Positions 1-9,030 of a DNA stretch of 64,000 bases are shown here, one piece after another. Position numbers and translations under genes: made by a program. Numbering within the stretch: position 1 is the stretch's first letter; the number at the start of each line of letters is the position of its first letter. The notes beneath the pieces are model-generated. The model was given only the letters and a program-made list of their open reading frames with translations. It was not told the DNA's origin and did no database searches. The DNA is taken from NCBI RefSeq assembly GCF_015693305.1, contig NZ_CP065138.1, positions 372,001 to 436,000 of the forward strand, read 5' to 3'. The DNA is from Sphingobium sp. Cam5-1. Its GTDB lineage: Bacteria > Pseudomonadota > Alphaproteobacteria > Sphingomonadales > Sphingomonadaceae.

Positions 1-2
1 TC

Positions 3-1094
3 GCCTCAGAGCGCAGACAGTTTTCCACCCAGTCCTACCTGCGCGAGACACCTATCCCCCCGTTGACCGTCGGCAGCGTGGGAATCCGTGTCGCCTATCA
101 GCTTGACCTGTTCGGCCAGTTAAAGCGCCTGGTCGAGGCTGCCGAGGCCGATGCGGAAGCCAGCCGCGCTGTTCGCGACGCTGTTCGCGTGACCGTGGTG
201 GCCAATGTTGTGCGCGCCTATGTGGAAGCCTGCAGCGCCGGAGAGGAACTGGCCGCCACCCGTTCGGTCGTCAACATTCAGGAGAAAAGCGCGGGTGTCC
301 TGCGTCGCCTCGGCCGTGCGGGGCGGATCGCGCGGACCGACGCCTTCCGGGCTGATGCCCGGACGGAAGAGGGGCGCGCCGCCCTGCCGGTGTTCGAAGC
401 GCGACGGAAAACCGCCCTATATCGTCTCGCGGTGCTTACCGGCCGCCCGCCGGCGGAGTTCCCAATCGAAGTCGCCAATTGCGCCGAACCTCCTCACCTG
501 ACGCGCCCTGTGCCAGTCGGCGACGGGGCCAGCCTGTTGCAGCGGCGCCCCGACGTGCGCGAGGCGGAGCGCGATCTGGCCGCTGCCACGGCGCGGATCG
601 GCGTAGCGATCGGGGAGCTCTATCCGCGCATCAGCCTGGGTGCGGGCCTAGGTTCAACCGGTATTCTATCTGATCTTGGCACAAGGCCTGCCAATCATTG
701 GAGCCTAGGCCCCCTCATTTCCTGGTCGTTGCCCACCCCAGCTGTCAGATCTCGGATCCACCAAGCGAACGCAAAAGCGGACGCGTCCTTGGCGCAGTTT
801 GACGGAATAGTGCTCAACGCGCTTCGTGAGGTTGAAACCAGCCTGACAAGCTATGGGCGCGACCTTGACCGCCACGCCCGCCTGGAATTGGCGCGAAACC
901 TGTCCGTTAAAGCGCGGGACGATGCGCAGATTCTTTACAGGGCCGGCCGCACCCCACTGCTTGACCTGCTGGATGCCCAGCGAGCAGCTGCCGAAGCTGA
1001 AGCCGTGCTGGCGACGTCAAAGGCCCGGATCGCCGACGATCAGGTGTCCCTGTTCCTCGCCCTAGGCGGAGGCTGGGAGCAGGGCGAAAGTTGA
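3..1094 (+). CDS. NodT/TolC-family outer-membrane efflux protein, C-terminal part
   Basis: Outer-membrane channel of a tripartite (RND-type) efflux pump. The frame is open from base 3 with no stop upstream, so the gene starts before the window; the visible 364 codons are most of a family that usually has about 460-500 residues. Typical features are the LDLFGQ entry to the long helices, the RRPDVREAERDLAAATARIG segment, the YPRISLGAGLG strand and the repeated helical half ending in LLDLLDAQRAAAEAE. A TTG at 63 is an internal codon rather than a convincing start. The membrane-fusion and pump partners are probably upstream, outside the window. Sure of the family, not of the substrate. Confidence 0.9.
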   Translation, partial: ASERRQFSTQSYLRETPIPPLTVGSVGIRVAYQLDLFGQLKRLVEAAEADAEASRAVRDAVRVTVVANVVRAYVEACSAGEELAATRSVVNIQEKSAGVLRRLGRAGRIARTDAFRADARTEEGRAALPVFEARRKTALYRLAVLTGRPPAEFPIEVANCAEPPHLTRPVPVGDGASLLQRRPDVREAERDLAAATARIGVAIGELYPRISLGAGLGSTGILSDLGTRPANHWSLGPLISWSLPTPAVRSRIHQANAKADASLAQFDGIVLNALREVETSLTSYGRDLDRHARLELARNLSVKARDDAQILYRAGRTPLLDLLDAQRAAAEAEAVLATSKARIADDQVSLFLALGGGWEQGES

Positions 1095-1154
1095 ACTTCG
1101 ATGGACTTCGCTCTTCGTCAATTGAGGTGGGCAGAGAAGGGGGTTCCAGCCAGC

Positions 1155-1427
1155 GCCGATGCCCGGATGCCCTATCGTTCCACCCCCATGTTCGATGAGC
1201 AGACCTTGTCGGCGGCACTGCGCAAGCGGCCCGATATCGGGATGGGTCAGGGGGCTGATCCGGGTTCTAGAAGGCCATTCCGGCTGACGGACATCGAGCC
1301 GCCATCCGAATGTATCCTCGAACACAGTCGGCCCGGCATCTTCCGGCCGCGCGAAATGCATCTCGTGAGGCCGCTCGGGTCCATGAAGATGCAGGTGGAT
1401 TTCTACAGGGAGCCGCCGCTCCTCTGA
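1155..1427 (+). pseudogene. Degenerate DUF1971 (TehB/YeaR-like) gene
   Basis: Reading from about 1155, the frame gives MPYRSTPMFDEQTLSAAL, matching the RPYNRTPTFTEKTIPAGL start of the intact DUF1971 protein encoded at 34270-34566. The conserved GLIRV-EG segment then appears only in another frame (about 1240-1285, GLIRVLEGHSG before a stop), and the original frame resumes with PGIFRP...RPLGSMKMQVDFYREP, matching PGIVEP...EPLGSVRFHVEFSRLEP. This is a gene with at least two compensating frameshifts, or heavily diverged sequence. I see the matches directly; calling it a pseudogene is inference. Confidence 0.6.
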
Positions 1428-1825
1428 AGATACTCAGTTGTTTGCGGTCTGGTGGCCTAACAGTGTTGACTTATCATAACGTTAACCGTGCCGGTCATCT
1501 CGCCTGCGGTGCTGGGGTGAAACATTGCCGCCAGATGCGAGAAGCAGCTTAAAGTTCGGCACAGCGCGCTGTTCGAGAGTTTCGACGCCAGCAATGGGTA
1601 GGGTGGTCGATAGGAGGCGAAGATGGCGTCAGTCTTCATGTTGCGCGCAGGCACGACATTGACTGGTATAACGCACATGCATGCTCTTGCTATTTGCGCA
1701 AAAGTTTGTGTGACCCACAATAAAATAATTCATTTGTCACATACTGAAGTCGATCGCATGAAGCGCATACGGTCGTTCAATGAATACTGATTCAAAAATA
1801 CTTTGTTATTGATCGGAGCTACGCA
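1428..1825. other. Intergenic stretch, no gene seen
   Basis: About 400 bases, becoming AT-rich toward 1825. No ORF here has a ribosome site or a recognisable product. A GGAG lies just before the ATG at 1826, so the right end probably holds that gene's promoter; no clear -35/-10 pair was picked out. Confidence 0.4.
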
Positions 1826-2299
1826 ATGGCTTTTCATTCGAAAATAAATAGAAAAATGAATGTGCTGGTTTACTATGAAAAGCACTTCCCATGTAACTTG
1901 CGGGCGATATCCGGCTATGTCAGTTGGTGCGCATCTTCGCTTTCAACTGCTTGGGATCAGTGCAAGAAATCCCTCAGCCTTGTTGGTCGAACCAACGGCC
2001 TGAGGACTGTTCGTATATCTGGCGCCCTTGTTGTGACAATCGTTCCCGTAGGGACCATCGCGGCATCTCCTGCAGAAACGTACGAACAAATCTCGGTCCC
2101 AGGCAAAACGATCTTCGCCTATCGACCGCTCGCCCAGCGCAAGCGCGTCGTGGGCAAATGTCACCCCGAAGCGTCCAAGGCGATCGCCTGCGAACAGCAA
2201 GCCGCCATCGCACGCAAAGAAGCGCTAGGCGCCAAGCAGGCAGCTTCGCTTCGTAACGCCGGTCGGATCCATGAAGATTCAGGTGAACTCTTACAATAA
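1826..2299 (+). CDS. Hypothetical protein with one hydrophobic segment
   Basis: 157 codons preceded by GGAG six bases before the ATG. Residues about 65-83 (RISGALVVTIVPVGTIAAS) look like a membrane segment or a late signal sequence ending near ASPA, which may mean that the real start is further in. The C-terminal half is charged, with two Cys (KCHPEASKAIACEQQ). The last codons run out of frame through a second DUF1971 tail remnant (2244-2315), so the 3' end may be artificial. Family not recognised; it could be a small exported protein or a decayed gene. Confidence 0.35.
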   Translation: MAFHSKINRKMNVLVYYEKHFPCNLRAISGYVSWCASSLSTAWDQCKKSLSLVGRTNGLRTVRISGALVVTIVPVGTIAASPAETYEQISVPGKTIFAYRPLAQRKRVVGKCHPEASKAIACEQQAAIARKEALGAKQAASLRNAGRIHEDSGELLQ

Positions 2300-2315
2300 G
2301 CTGCCGCTCGTCTGA
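2244..2315 (+). pseudogene. DUF1971 C-terminal tail remnant
   Basis: In the frame starting at 2244 the 24 codons read LRFVTPVGSMKIQVNSYNKL and three more residues before TGA. This aligns with the end of the broken DUF1971 gene at 1427 (RPLGSMKMQVDFYREPPLL) in protein and in most bases. It overlaps the 1826 ORF in another frame. No upstream DUF1971 homology was found, so only the last exon-sized piece survives. Confidence 0.45.
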
Positions 2316-2511
2316 GGTCACGCAGCCTTCCGCTGATTTCGGGACCTACGCTGTATGACCCCCTGCTGCGGAAATTCGCTGCCCGATCCGTTCCCGAGCT
2401 ATGAGAGCAATTCGCGACGCGTTGCCACGCTTCACCCCAATAGAACGGGGTTGCCAGTGACACCGCCGACCTCGTTTGCAACTAGAACAAAGTCCCAGGC
2501 TTTGGATGAAG

Positions 2512-3213
2512 TCAGGTACCAGCGCGAGCGCTACAGATCGACTGAAGCACCCGGTTAGTCATCGCTGCGCAGTCTGCACCAGCGAATGGAAAACTGCCAG
2601 TTAAGGCGCTCTTGAGCTCTGGTGCAAGTCGTCGTTTTAGCATTCGCCTAGCTCGGAAGTCTCTCGACTTGACCGTCGCCGGCGGGATTTCTAATGAGTT
2701 AGCCACTTCCTCCACACTCATGCCCTCTATGTGTCGAAGGATGAAAACCGTTCGGAAATCATCCGATAGGCAAGCAACTGCGCTTTCCAGCACATGGCGG
2801 ATCTGCTGCTGTGCAAGCGACCCGTCGGGCAGCAGTGACGTTGTGGACCCACGCATCAGCTTGTCCCGATATTCCTGGAGGATTACCACCGAATTCTCAT
2901 CTAGTCTTGCTCGCTGCCTATGGAGCAACCGCTTCCGGGCTAATGCCTCATTTATTGCTATTCTCGTCAGCCAGGTCGAAAGCGAGGATCGGCCTTCAAA
3001 TTCCGCCGCAGCTGAGAAAGCTTTCATGAAGGAAGACTGGACGACGTCTTCTGCTTCTGTACGATCACCGAGGATTGACCATGCGGCGCGGAAGAGGCGT
3101 TGATTGTGGCGCTGCGTAATCACGCGAACCGCCGCTGGTTCTCCAGTGGAGAAGCCTTTCGCAAGGGAGATATCGTCCGATTGGTTGTAATCCAGCGTTT
3201 CGTGCACTCGCAT
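2512..3213 (-). CDS. ECF-type RNA polymerase sigma factor
   Basis: Alternative sigma factor of the extracytoplasmic-function type. Region 2 is visible as RLFRAAWSILGDRTEAEDVVQSSFMKAF...GRSSLSTWLTRIAINEALARKR, and region 4 as LPDDFRTVF-like LSDDFRTVFILRHIEGMSVEEVANSLEIPPATVKSRDFRARRML. The tail FPFAGADCAAMTNRVL is typical of a soil-proteobacterial ECF group. I chose the ATG at 3213 because AGGAGG precedes it by six bases; an upstream codon at 3243 overlaps the cupredoxin gene. It is the third gene after DUF4142 and cupredoxin genes, and no anti-sigma gene is adjacent. Confidence 0.9.
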   Translation of the reverse strand: MRVHETLDYNQSDDISLAKGFSTGEPAAVRVITQRHNQRLFRAAWSILGDRTEAEDVVQSSFMKAFSAAAEFEGRSSLSTWLTRIAINEALARKRLLHRQRARLDENSVVILQEYRDKLMRGSTTSLLPDGSLAQQQIRHVLESAVACLSDDFRTVFILRHIEGMSVEEVANSLEIPPATVKSRDFRARRMLKRRLAPELKSALTGSFPFAGADCAAMTNRVLQSICSARAGT

Positions 3214-3239
3214 TGGATTGCCTCCTGACGCGGTATCGT

Positions 3240-3566
3240 TCACTTGAAAACGGACAGAGAGCCCGTCATCGTGGGGTGATAAACGCAGTAGAATGCATGA
3301 CGTCCAGGCCCAGGCACAACGGTTTTTCCACGGCCGCCCGGGGGAAGGTCCACATGGAAAGTTTGGTCCTTGGCGGTCGCCGTATGCCGGATGATGTCCT
3401 TGTTGATCCAGACAATCGTATCGCCCGCCTTAAGGTGCGGGGGCATCGGCCCGAACTTCATATTCGCGATCACAACAACATGCCCACGCGGAGTTGCTCC
3501 CGCAGGCGCCGGTGCTAACAAGGCAGCGCTGGCAATGGCTGTCGCAAAAGACTGAAACGGACCCAT
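3240..3566 (-). CDS. Periplasmic cupredoxin (amicyanin/plastocyanin-like)
   Basis: Small blue-copper-type protein of 108 residues with an N-terminal signal peptide (residues about 1-24, ending PAGATP). The mature part has the expected copper ligands: a His in WINKDIIRHTA, then the C-terminal loop with Cys, His and Met in HAFYCVYHPTMTG. It probably carries electrons or binds copper in the periplasm. It lies 10 bases after the DUF4142 gene and just before the sigma factor gene, so the three are likely co-transcribed. The family is clear; its redox partner is not known from this window. Confidence 0.85.
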   Translation of the reverse strand: MGPFQSFATAIASAALLAPAPAGATPRGHVVVIANMKFGPMPPHLKAGDTIVWINKDIIRHTATAKDQTFHVDLPPGGRGKTVVPGPGRHAFYCVYHPTMTGSLSVFK

Positions 3567-3576
3567 GGCGCGCTCC

Positions 3577-4101
3577 TCACTTCAATTGGCTCAGTAGATG
3601 TTCGGCATGCGATTGGTGCGCTTGAAACAAAGCCAGTCCGTTCTCCAGAAGCGACTTGAGCTGGGCGTTGCGGGCGTTAGGAATCAACGTGGTGCTTAGA
3701 GCTTCATTGACTTGACGGTGAAACGCGACCTCGTTCCGAATATAGGCTTTGTCGAAGGATGGGCCAGTCAGGCTGCCCAACTGCGCGGCTGTACCCCGGG
3801 CCTGAGATGTGAGTTTCTCGCTTGTCGCACTCGCTTCGGGCTTCACACCCAACTTCTTCAAAAGCGCGATCGCCTGCTGGTTAACTGCTTTGTGATCGCG
3901 GATCATGGTCTGCGCGAATTGGCGCACCGCGGGGTCGGCCGCCTGACGCAGCGCCTGCTCTCCCGCTTGCACATCGAGAAGGCCCGCCGTGTATGCAATT
4001 TGCGCGATCTGCGGATCGGTGGGGCCCTCTGCGGCTAGAGTGGCCGGTGAAACGGACAGGAGGAGGGCGGATGCAGAAGCGAGCAAGGTTTTGGCGATCA
4101 T
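3577..4101 (-). CDS. DUF4142 exported protein
   Basis: Exported four-helix, ferritin-like protein of the DUF4142 family, function not settled. The ATG at 4101 is chosen because GGAGAA lies six bases before it and a signal peptide follows at once (MIAKTLLASASALLLSVSPATLAAEG); an in-frame upstream extension to 4182 lacks this support. The body shows the family pattern of paired helices with His residues: FAQTMIRDHKAVNQQAIALLKKLGV and FHRQVNEAL...HQSHAEHLLSQ. First gene of a probable operon with the cupredoxin and ECF sigma genes. Confidence 0.85.
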   Translation of the reverse strand: MIAKTLLASASALLLSVSPATLAAEGPTDPQIAQIAYTAGLLDVQAGEQALRQAADPAVRQFAQTMIRDHKAVNQQAIALLKKLGVKPEASATSEKLTSQARGTAAQLGSLTGPSFDKAYIRNEVAFHRQVNEALSTTLIPNARNAQLKSLLENGLALFQAHQSHAEHLLSQLK

Positions 4102-4185
4102 CGTTCTTCTCCCATGAGTAGGTCGGTAAGCCTTTGATGCCGGATTTCTCGATCGGTTCCCGCTGATTTCGCCTGTCGACAAGCT

Positions 4186-4731
4186 CTATTCCGGAGGATA
4201 GATGACCCTATCGCTGGCTAGCGCGGCTCCAGAGGATAGCTTTGCAGGCTCAATACGGCCTTGTCCCATGAGGTGCAGCACCCTCCAGCCGTCTGCGAGC
4301 AGATAATCAGAAATTATACGTCGATGGCAGCGCCACCACACGGCCTCCGAACACATAAGAGCGCACAACACTTCTCGGGCGAGATGCTTCAGTTGGTCCA
4401 TGCCGCCGCGAAATTGCGGCGAAAGTGCGTAATCGGCATAGTTGTGAAAGCTCTGGTTCTCCCAAAAGGCATTCAGTTGAGGCGCTACGTTCTTCTGACG
4501 AGAACGACGGCCGCCAAGCGACTCGATCAGTACGTAGCGCATTTGAAAGCGGCTGAGTGTCTCCGGTAGACTGTCAAAATTATATTGAGGATTAGTCCGT
4601 GATCGTGGAACCGCCCGCACATCAACAACGCACTGGACTTCGCCACCGCGCAGGATGTCAATGAATTCTTCAATGGTGCGGGTGGAATGGCCTATCGTGT
4701 AAATCGGGCGTCCGTCGGGTGATGCGCTCAT
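4186..4731 (-). CDS. DUF488 family protein
   Basis: Member of the DUF488 family, of unknown biochemical role. It shows YTIGHSTRTIEEFIDILRG, the VDVRAVPRS motif and the late C-x-E...CHR pattern (CSEAVWWRCHRRIISDYL). Start taken at 4731 with GGAG 10 bases upstream; it lies two bases beyond the uracil-DNA glycosylase stop, so the pair is tightly coupled. A second, smaller DUF488 (YeaO-type) protein is encoded at 15850-16224. Confidence 0.85.
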   Translation of the reverse strand: MSASPDGRPIYTIGHSTRTIEEFIDILRGGEVQCVVDVRAVPRSRTNPQYNFDSLPETLSRFQMRYVLIESLGGRRSRQKNVAPQLNAFWENQSFHNYADYALSPQFRGGMDQLKHLAREVLCALMCSEAVWWRCHRRIISDYLLADGWRVLHLMGQGRIEPAKLSSGAALASDRVIYPPE

Positions 4732-4733
4732 CC

Positions 4734-5354
4734 TTACTGCTCCAGAACGTCTTGGACTTGCCTGCGAAGCTCCGGGAGCACCTCGAGTTCGAACCAAGGG
4801 TTGGCAGAGACCCACATGCGAGAGCGCCAGGAGGGGTGGGGTAGTGGGAAATACTTCGGCAGAAACTCGCGAAATTGACGCACGCGCTCAGTCATCCGTC
4901 CGGCGCCGAGGGCATTCTCCTGTGCATAGGTGCCGACCAGCAGAGTCAATTTGATGCGCGGCAATTGGGTGAGCAGGCTATTTCGCCACAGTCTGGCACA
5001 TTCGGGACGCGGAGCGGCATCTCCGCTTTTAGCTCTGCCAGGATAGCAGAAGCCGACCGGTACGATAGCGACTCTGCTGGCGTCATAAAATGTCTTGGAT
5101 GTCACCCCCATCCAGTCGCGCAACCTATCTCCCGAAGGATCTGAAAAGGGGATACCTGATGTGTGGACTTTGGAGCCGGGCGCTTGGCTCGCGATGAGCA
5201 GCCTCGCCTGAGGCGACACTTGAATGACTGGCCGTGGCTCGACGGGAAGCAGGTGGGCGCAGGCACGACAACCTCTTATCGACGCAACCAAATCCTCAAA
5301 AACAACCACACCAACCCCAATCCAAGCCGTCATGCGGAGACGAAGGAAGAACAT
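4734..5354 (-). CDS. Uracil-DNA glycosylase superfamily protein
   Basis: Likely base-excision DNA repair enzyme. It has CRAC near the N-terminus, the active-site-like loop QAPGSKVHTSGIPFSDPSG, the conserved GFCYPGR block with a Pro-rich PRPECA stretch, LLVGTYAQ and the final PLPHPSW loop. These match a uracil-DNA glycosylase-like group common in alphaproteobacteria; the Fe-S cluster set of classical family 4 is not obviously complete. The true start may be further in than 5354 (for example a GTG at VVVFEDL), since no good ribosome site was seen. Overlaps or abuts the DUF488 gene downstream. Confidence 0.8.
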   Translation of the reverse strand: MFFLRLRMTAWIGVGVVVFEDLVASIRGCRACAHLLPVEPRPVIQVSPQARLLIASQAPGSKVHTSGIPFSDPSGDRLRDWMGVTSKTFYDASRVAIVPVGFCYPGRAKSGDAAPRPECARLWRNSLLTQLPRIKLTLLVGTYAQENALGAGRMTERVRQFREFLPKYFPLPHPSWRSRMWVSANPWFELEVLPELRRQVQDVLEQ

Positions 5355-5509
5355 CCAAATGCCACTGGATTATAAAGGCACGGGCCCGTGTTGAGGTTCC
5401 TTAGCGGCAGGTTTGTTGGAATCGGGAACCTAAGCGTGCTCTCGACATCTAATGGCATGGCGGAAAAGCGCCAAAGTATCTGCAGCTTCTCACCGCAGGA
5501 GGGATCGCT

Positions 5510-5983
5510 ATGCACCATTCAAACCCGAAAAGTACCGCCAGCGTAGCTGGTCACCCGCTTCATCCTATGTTGATCCCATTTCCAATCGCCTTCTTCGTTG
5601 GTGGCCTTGCGGTGGACATCGCCTACCGTCAAAGTTTGGATCCATTTTGGCCTATGGCGGCGACCTATCTCCTCGGGGCTGGCTTGGCCATGGCGGCGCT
5701 GGCGGCGCTTGCCGGTCTCACCGATTTTCTTGGTGACCGGCGCATACGCAGCTTGCGGGCTGCTTGGTACCACCTGATTGGGAACGTCACGGTCGTGCTG
5801 ATCGAGACTATAAATCTATGGAGGCGTTTGGAAGACGGGATAAGCTTCGTCCTTCCGACTGGGCTTGGCCTCTCCATTGTCGCCACGCTCATGCTGTTGT
5901 TCAACGGCTGGAAGGGGTGGGAAATGGTTTACCGGCACCGCGTGGGCATTGCACAGGAAGCGAAAGACCTCACATCCAGCTGA
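5510..5983 (+). CDS. DUF2231 membrane protein
   Basis: 157-residue inner-membrane protein of the DUF2231 family. It starts with the typical GHPLHPMLIPFPIAFFVGGLAVDIAY and has about four hydrophobic segments (residues about 20-40, 48-68, 85-103, 115-135). AGGAGG is eight bases before the ATG. It stands alone between a divergent minus-strand operon and the next kinase gene. Function not established; relatives are often annotated only as membrane proteins. Confidence 0.85.
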   Translation: MHHSNPKSTASVAGHPLHPMLIPFPIAFFVGGLAVDIAYRQSLDPFWPMAATYLLGAGLAMAALAALAGLTDFLGDRRIRSLRAAWYHLIGNVTVVLIETINLWRRLEDGISFVLPTGLGLSIVATLMLLFNGWKGWEMVYRHRVGIAQEAKDLTSS

Positions 5984-6232
5984 ACAGAATGAAGCACTGT
6001 GTTGCTTTCCTACATGTCCGTCGGATGCAGCCAGCCGTTACTACTTTCCTGCAAATCTTTAGATTGCAAAAACTCTGCAAAACTAAAGGCAAACGGCGAA
6101 AGAATATAAGCAAGAACATTGTATTGAAGCGCAATTATATTAATTGGACTTTACCTAATAGGAGGAGCAAGTTCGCAGTCATAGGGAATGTGAACGGTCC
6201 CTAACATCACACGGCAGCAAAAGGACTGTTAT

Positions 6233-7072
6233 ATGCTGGTCGACGATGCGAACAGGCTACCGACCGATTGCGGAGCTCCAAACACCGCGTGCGACAGTGA
6301 GCAGTCGGGCAATATCGATCGCATACAGAATTCCGATGATATCCAGCGAATGCTTATTCTTGGCCAAAAGAGTCGAGGGTTCGTGCACGACTTTAGGAAC
6401 GTTCTTGGGGTGATTTCCGCAGCTGTACGTTTGGCTGAACGAAACGCTTCTGACCCTTCAGCGCTTGGCGGCTTTCTAACGGGAGCTCAGGAGGGGGTAG
6501 AACGCGGATTCCGGATGACAGCACGTCTGCTAAATTTTGCGAGCGGCCATGATTGCGACGTTCGCGCGCAGAATGTCAATGATGCTCTGGGGCGATTGCA
6601 ATCGCTGTTGCAATATGCTGCTGGATCCGACATTCGAATTGTGATGCAGCTAGGTTCCGAATTACCCGATATTGATTTGGAACTTTCACAATTCAATGCA
6701 GCAATAATGAATCTTGTCGTCAACTCTCGAGATGCGACGCCTGATGGTGGTATTATCAAAATTAGCACTGCCTTGATCTTTCAATCTTTGTCACTCGATC
6801 ACGAGCCCCAGCGCTATATACGCGTGCGAGTGAGAGATAACGGAACGGGCATGGATACGGACGTGAGTGGCAGAATTTTTGACCCATTCTTCACCACCAA
6901 GGCTGGAGCAGGTACCGGGCTGGGGGTCCCTCAAGTTGATGCTTTTATGAAGCAGGTCGGCGTCTCAATAAGGGTCGACACCGCATTGGGTGTCGGAACA
7001 ACATTTGATCTCTTCTTTCCCGCTCCCGCCGCGGCTCGTGATGCCGACCATTCCATCTTGGCATCTAGATGA
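6233..7072 (+). CDS. Sensor histidine kinase without membrane segments
   Basis: Soluble two-component kinase. The phospho-accepting His region is GFVHDFRNVLGVISAAV (residues about 46-62). The ATPase domain follows with N box AIMNLVVNSRDATPDGG, G1 DNGTGMD, F box FDPFFTTK and G2 GTGLGVPQV. No sensory domain is recognisable in the first 40 residues, so the signal is unknown. AAAGGA lies before the ATG. No response-regulator gene is adjacent, so its partner must be elsewhere. The upstream 250 bases are AT-rich. Confidence 0.85.
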   Translation: MLVDDANRLPTDCGAPNTACDSEQSGNIDRIQNSDDIQRMLILGQKSRGFVHDFRNVLGVISAAVRLAERNASDPSALGGFLTGAQEGVERGFRMTARLLNFASGHDCDVRAQNVNDALGRLQSLLQYAAGSDIRIVMQLGSELPDIDLELSQFNAAIMNLVVNSRDATPDGGIIKISTALIFQSLSLDHEPQRYIRVRVRDNGTGMDTDVSGRIFDPFFTTKAGAGTGLGVPQVDAFMKQVGVSIRVDTALGVGTTFDLFFPAPAAARDADHSILASR

Positions 7073-7434
7073 ACCGGTAAAAAGGAAGACGGTGCCCGCA
7101 AAGGTTTGCCAACAGAATCAGCTGTCTCAGCCGGAGACGGGACAGTGGTATTCGAAAGACTGGCTTTTCGCAGCGTGGGAGCGCTAAAACTGCCCCAGCC
7201 ACGGCTGGTGAGTGTCATAGCCGCCGTGACGACGTATGCCCGAAGTGAGCGAATGAGGCGACATTCCTACTTGCGGCCCAAGCAGGGTAAATTCATTAAT
7301 GCCCAGATGAAAAGCTGGTGAATTGGATCGGCTTACCTACCATGCGTTATTGTAGTAACGTGCCAACTAAGTCATCGCTGACCCTATTATAATTTTATGG
7401 ATTATGATGTCTTATACTTCCCGCCTAAAAAAGT
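7073..7434. other. Intergenic stretch, no gene seen
   Basis: About 360 bases between convergent genes. Short ORFs here lack ribosome sites and recognisable products. AT-rich near 7380-7430; no clear terminator hairpin was found. Confidence 0.4.
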
Positions 7435-8586
7435 TCAGAAGTAATTTTCCAGTGTCAAGTGTATCATCCGTCCACTAGAAAGTTCAAGAACAATGCTGCT
7501 ACCCGGACGACGAAAACCTAATCGTTCGCCAGGTATCGGATAATTACGACTAATTGAGCGCCCGTCGACACTGACGACCGCATCATTGACGCGCAATCCT
7601 GCCTGCCATGCTGGACTTCCTTGTGCGACATGGGAGATAACCAGCTTCTTTTCTTCGCGGCTGCCAGAGATCCCGAGTCTGTCTCTCTGGATCTCGGAAG
7701 CCAGTATGTGTCGGTCCACCGTCGCTTGAAGTGACTTTCTACCTAAACTCAAAACCATGTGAAATGAGTGAAACAAGGGCCAGCCCAACGATATGGGCTC
7801 TGCTAGCTTCCAATTCTCCACTGCATGGACCGGAACATCATGTAGTTCGATCTCGCCGATTTGAACCGTGCGCAGTGAAAATGCGATATTGGTAAGGACG
7901 CCTTCTAGGCCGATAGATACGGCCGATGACTGAATCCTTTCATAAAGCAGCCCATGCTCCCGTGCATAATCCGCCGCGACGGTGATCGGCGTGTCGCTCC
8001 CTAAATCAAGTAGCGCTCTTACTCGTTGCCTTCCTTCCAGTATAAGATCGATCGACGGAAAGGCAGCGCGCTCACCCTGCAGGGGCAGTGTGAAATCGGC
8101 TCTAAAATCCGTATCTGGTTGCTTTTTGAGCCAACGGACGCGGTCCCCGATGAAATCTACCTCGACATCGATTATTCGAAGCACGTCGCGTCCAACGATC
8201 AAGGGAATGCGTTGACCGGACAGAGCGTCTAAGTCTGCCGCTCCATAGCTGTCGATGGGCAGATCGTGGACGATCGTGCCGGCGGCCTCGATAGTTTGCG
8301 CGCGATAGCTTAGCCCCGACACTCTACGGGTAAAGGATGTAGTTGAAGTTTCCCCAAGAGGTACAAGTCCCAATTCTCTCGCCAAGCTAGCGTTAATGAT
8401 CGATCGAGAGGTGCCACTATCCACCAAAGCAGATACTGTCCGATCATTTAGCTTCACAGACGTGAAAATCATGCGTCGACGTCGAAGATCCATCGGCTCC
8501 CAAGGGTTGCCGATCTCCTCTGCAGCTCGAGTTCCAGCACAAATTTTCGAAGGTAATGACAGTTTGCCGAGCAGTCGTTTTAACAA
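7435..8586 (-). CDS. Retropepsin-like aspartyl protease with PDZ domain
   Basis: Two retropepsin-type halves are visible: VSALVDSGTSRSIINASLA with catalytic-type DSG, and RVRALLDLGSDTPITVA with DLGS. A PDZ domain follows (LGISGSREEKKLVISHVAQGSPAWQAGLRVNDAVVSVDGRSI in pieces). Exported or membrane-linked relatives are common, but no clear signal peptide is present. The start at 8586 is a TTG; an ATG at 8493 (MDLRRRRMIF) is a good alternative. Function in the cell is unknown. Sure of the domain type, less of the start. Confidence 0.75.
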   Translation of the reverse strand: MLKRLLGKLSLPSKICAGTRAAEEIGNPWEPMDLRRRRMIFTSVKLNDRTVSALVDSGTSRSIINASLARELGLVPLGETSTTSFTRRVSGLSYRAQTIEAAGTIVHDLPIDSYGAADLDALSGQRIPLIVGRDVLRIIDVEVDFIGDRVRWLKKQPDTDFRADFTLPLQGERAAFPSIDLILEGRQRVRALLDLGSDTPITVAADYAREHGLLYERIQSSAVSIGLEGVLTNIAFSLRTVQIGEIELHDVPVHAVENWKLAEPISLGWPLFHSFHMVLSLGRKSLQATVDRHILASEIQRDRLGISGSREEKKLVISHVAQGSPAWQAGLRVNDAVVSVDGRSISRNYPIPGERLGFRRPGSSIVLELSSGRMIHLTLENYF

Positions 8587-9030
8587 GCGCGCCTCATCAG
8601 CTTTAGTGCCATCAAAAAGGATTTTTTCGGTGGGACAATTTCAAAGCGATGTAAAATAAGCGAATTATAAGCAAGACGAGAAAGATAGTCTAATTGAATC
8701 AGTCAGAATTCGAGTATGATCAGAAATATGACCGAGATATATCCGAATATTATATTGAGGATTATCTTTATTAATTATCCTGATCATCGCCATCATCCTG
8801 ATGAGCGTGCCACCTGCACTCAATTCGCTCACAAAGCATTCCCATTAGAAAATCTTGAGAAAGGCAATCGAAACAGTGTTATTCGAAATAGAGAAAGCAA
8901 AAGCAGTGAACTTCAATATGAGACGGGATACAGGGCGAGTTCAGCGATGAATTGATGGTCTTAAGTCCATGCTAGGTCTTCATTACGAGCGCTCGCCAGT
9001 GGATGTGTTTTGGAATTTGCATCAGCTACT
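8587..9030. other. AT-rich intergenic stretch
   Basis: About 440 bases, clearly more AT-rich than neighbours up to about 8950. Reading frames here are short and low in complexity (for example 8716-8955) and I do not accept them as genes. It may hold the promoter of the minus-strand protease gene. Confidence 0.4.

Noticed and set aside
5764..6204. 146-codon plus frame after the DUF2231 gene start
   Set aside because: Overlaps the DUF2231 gene in another frame and ends in AT-rich basic sequence; no family.
8716..8955. 79-codon AT-rich frame
   Set aside because: Low complexity (repeated His/Asn/Ile), no ribosome site.
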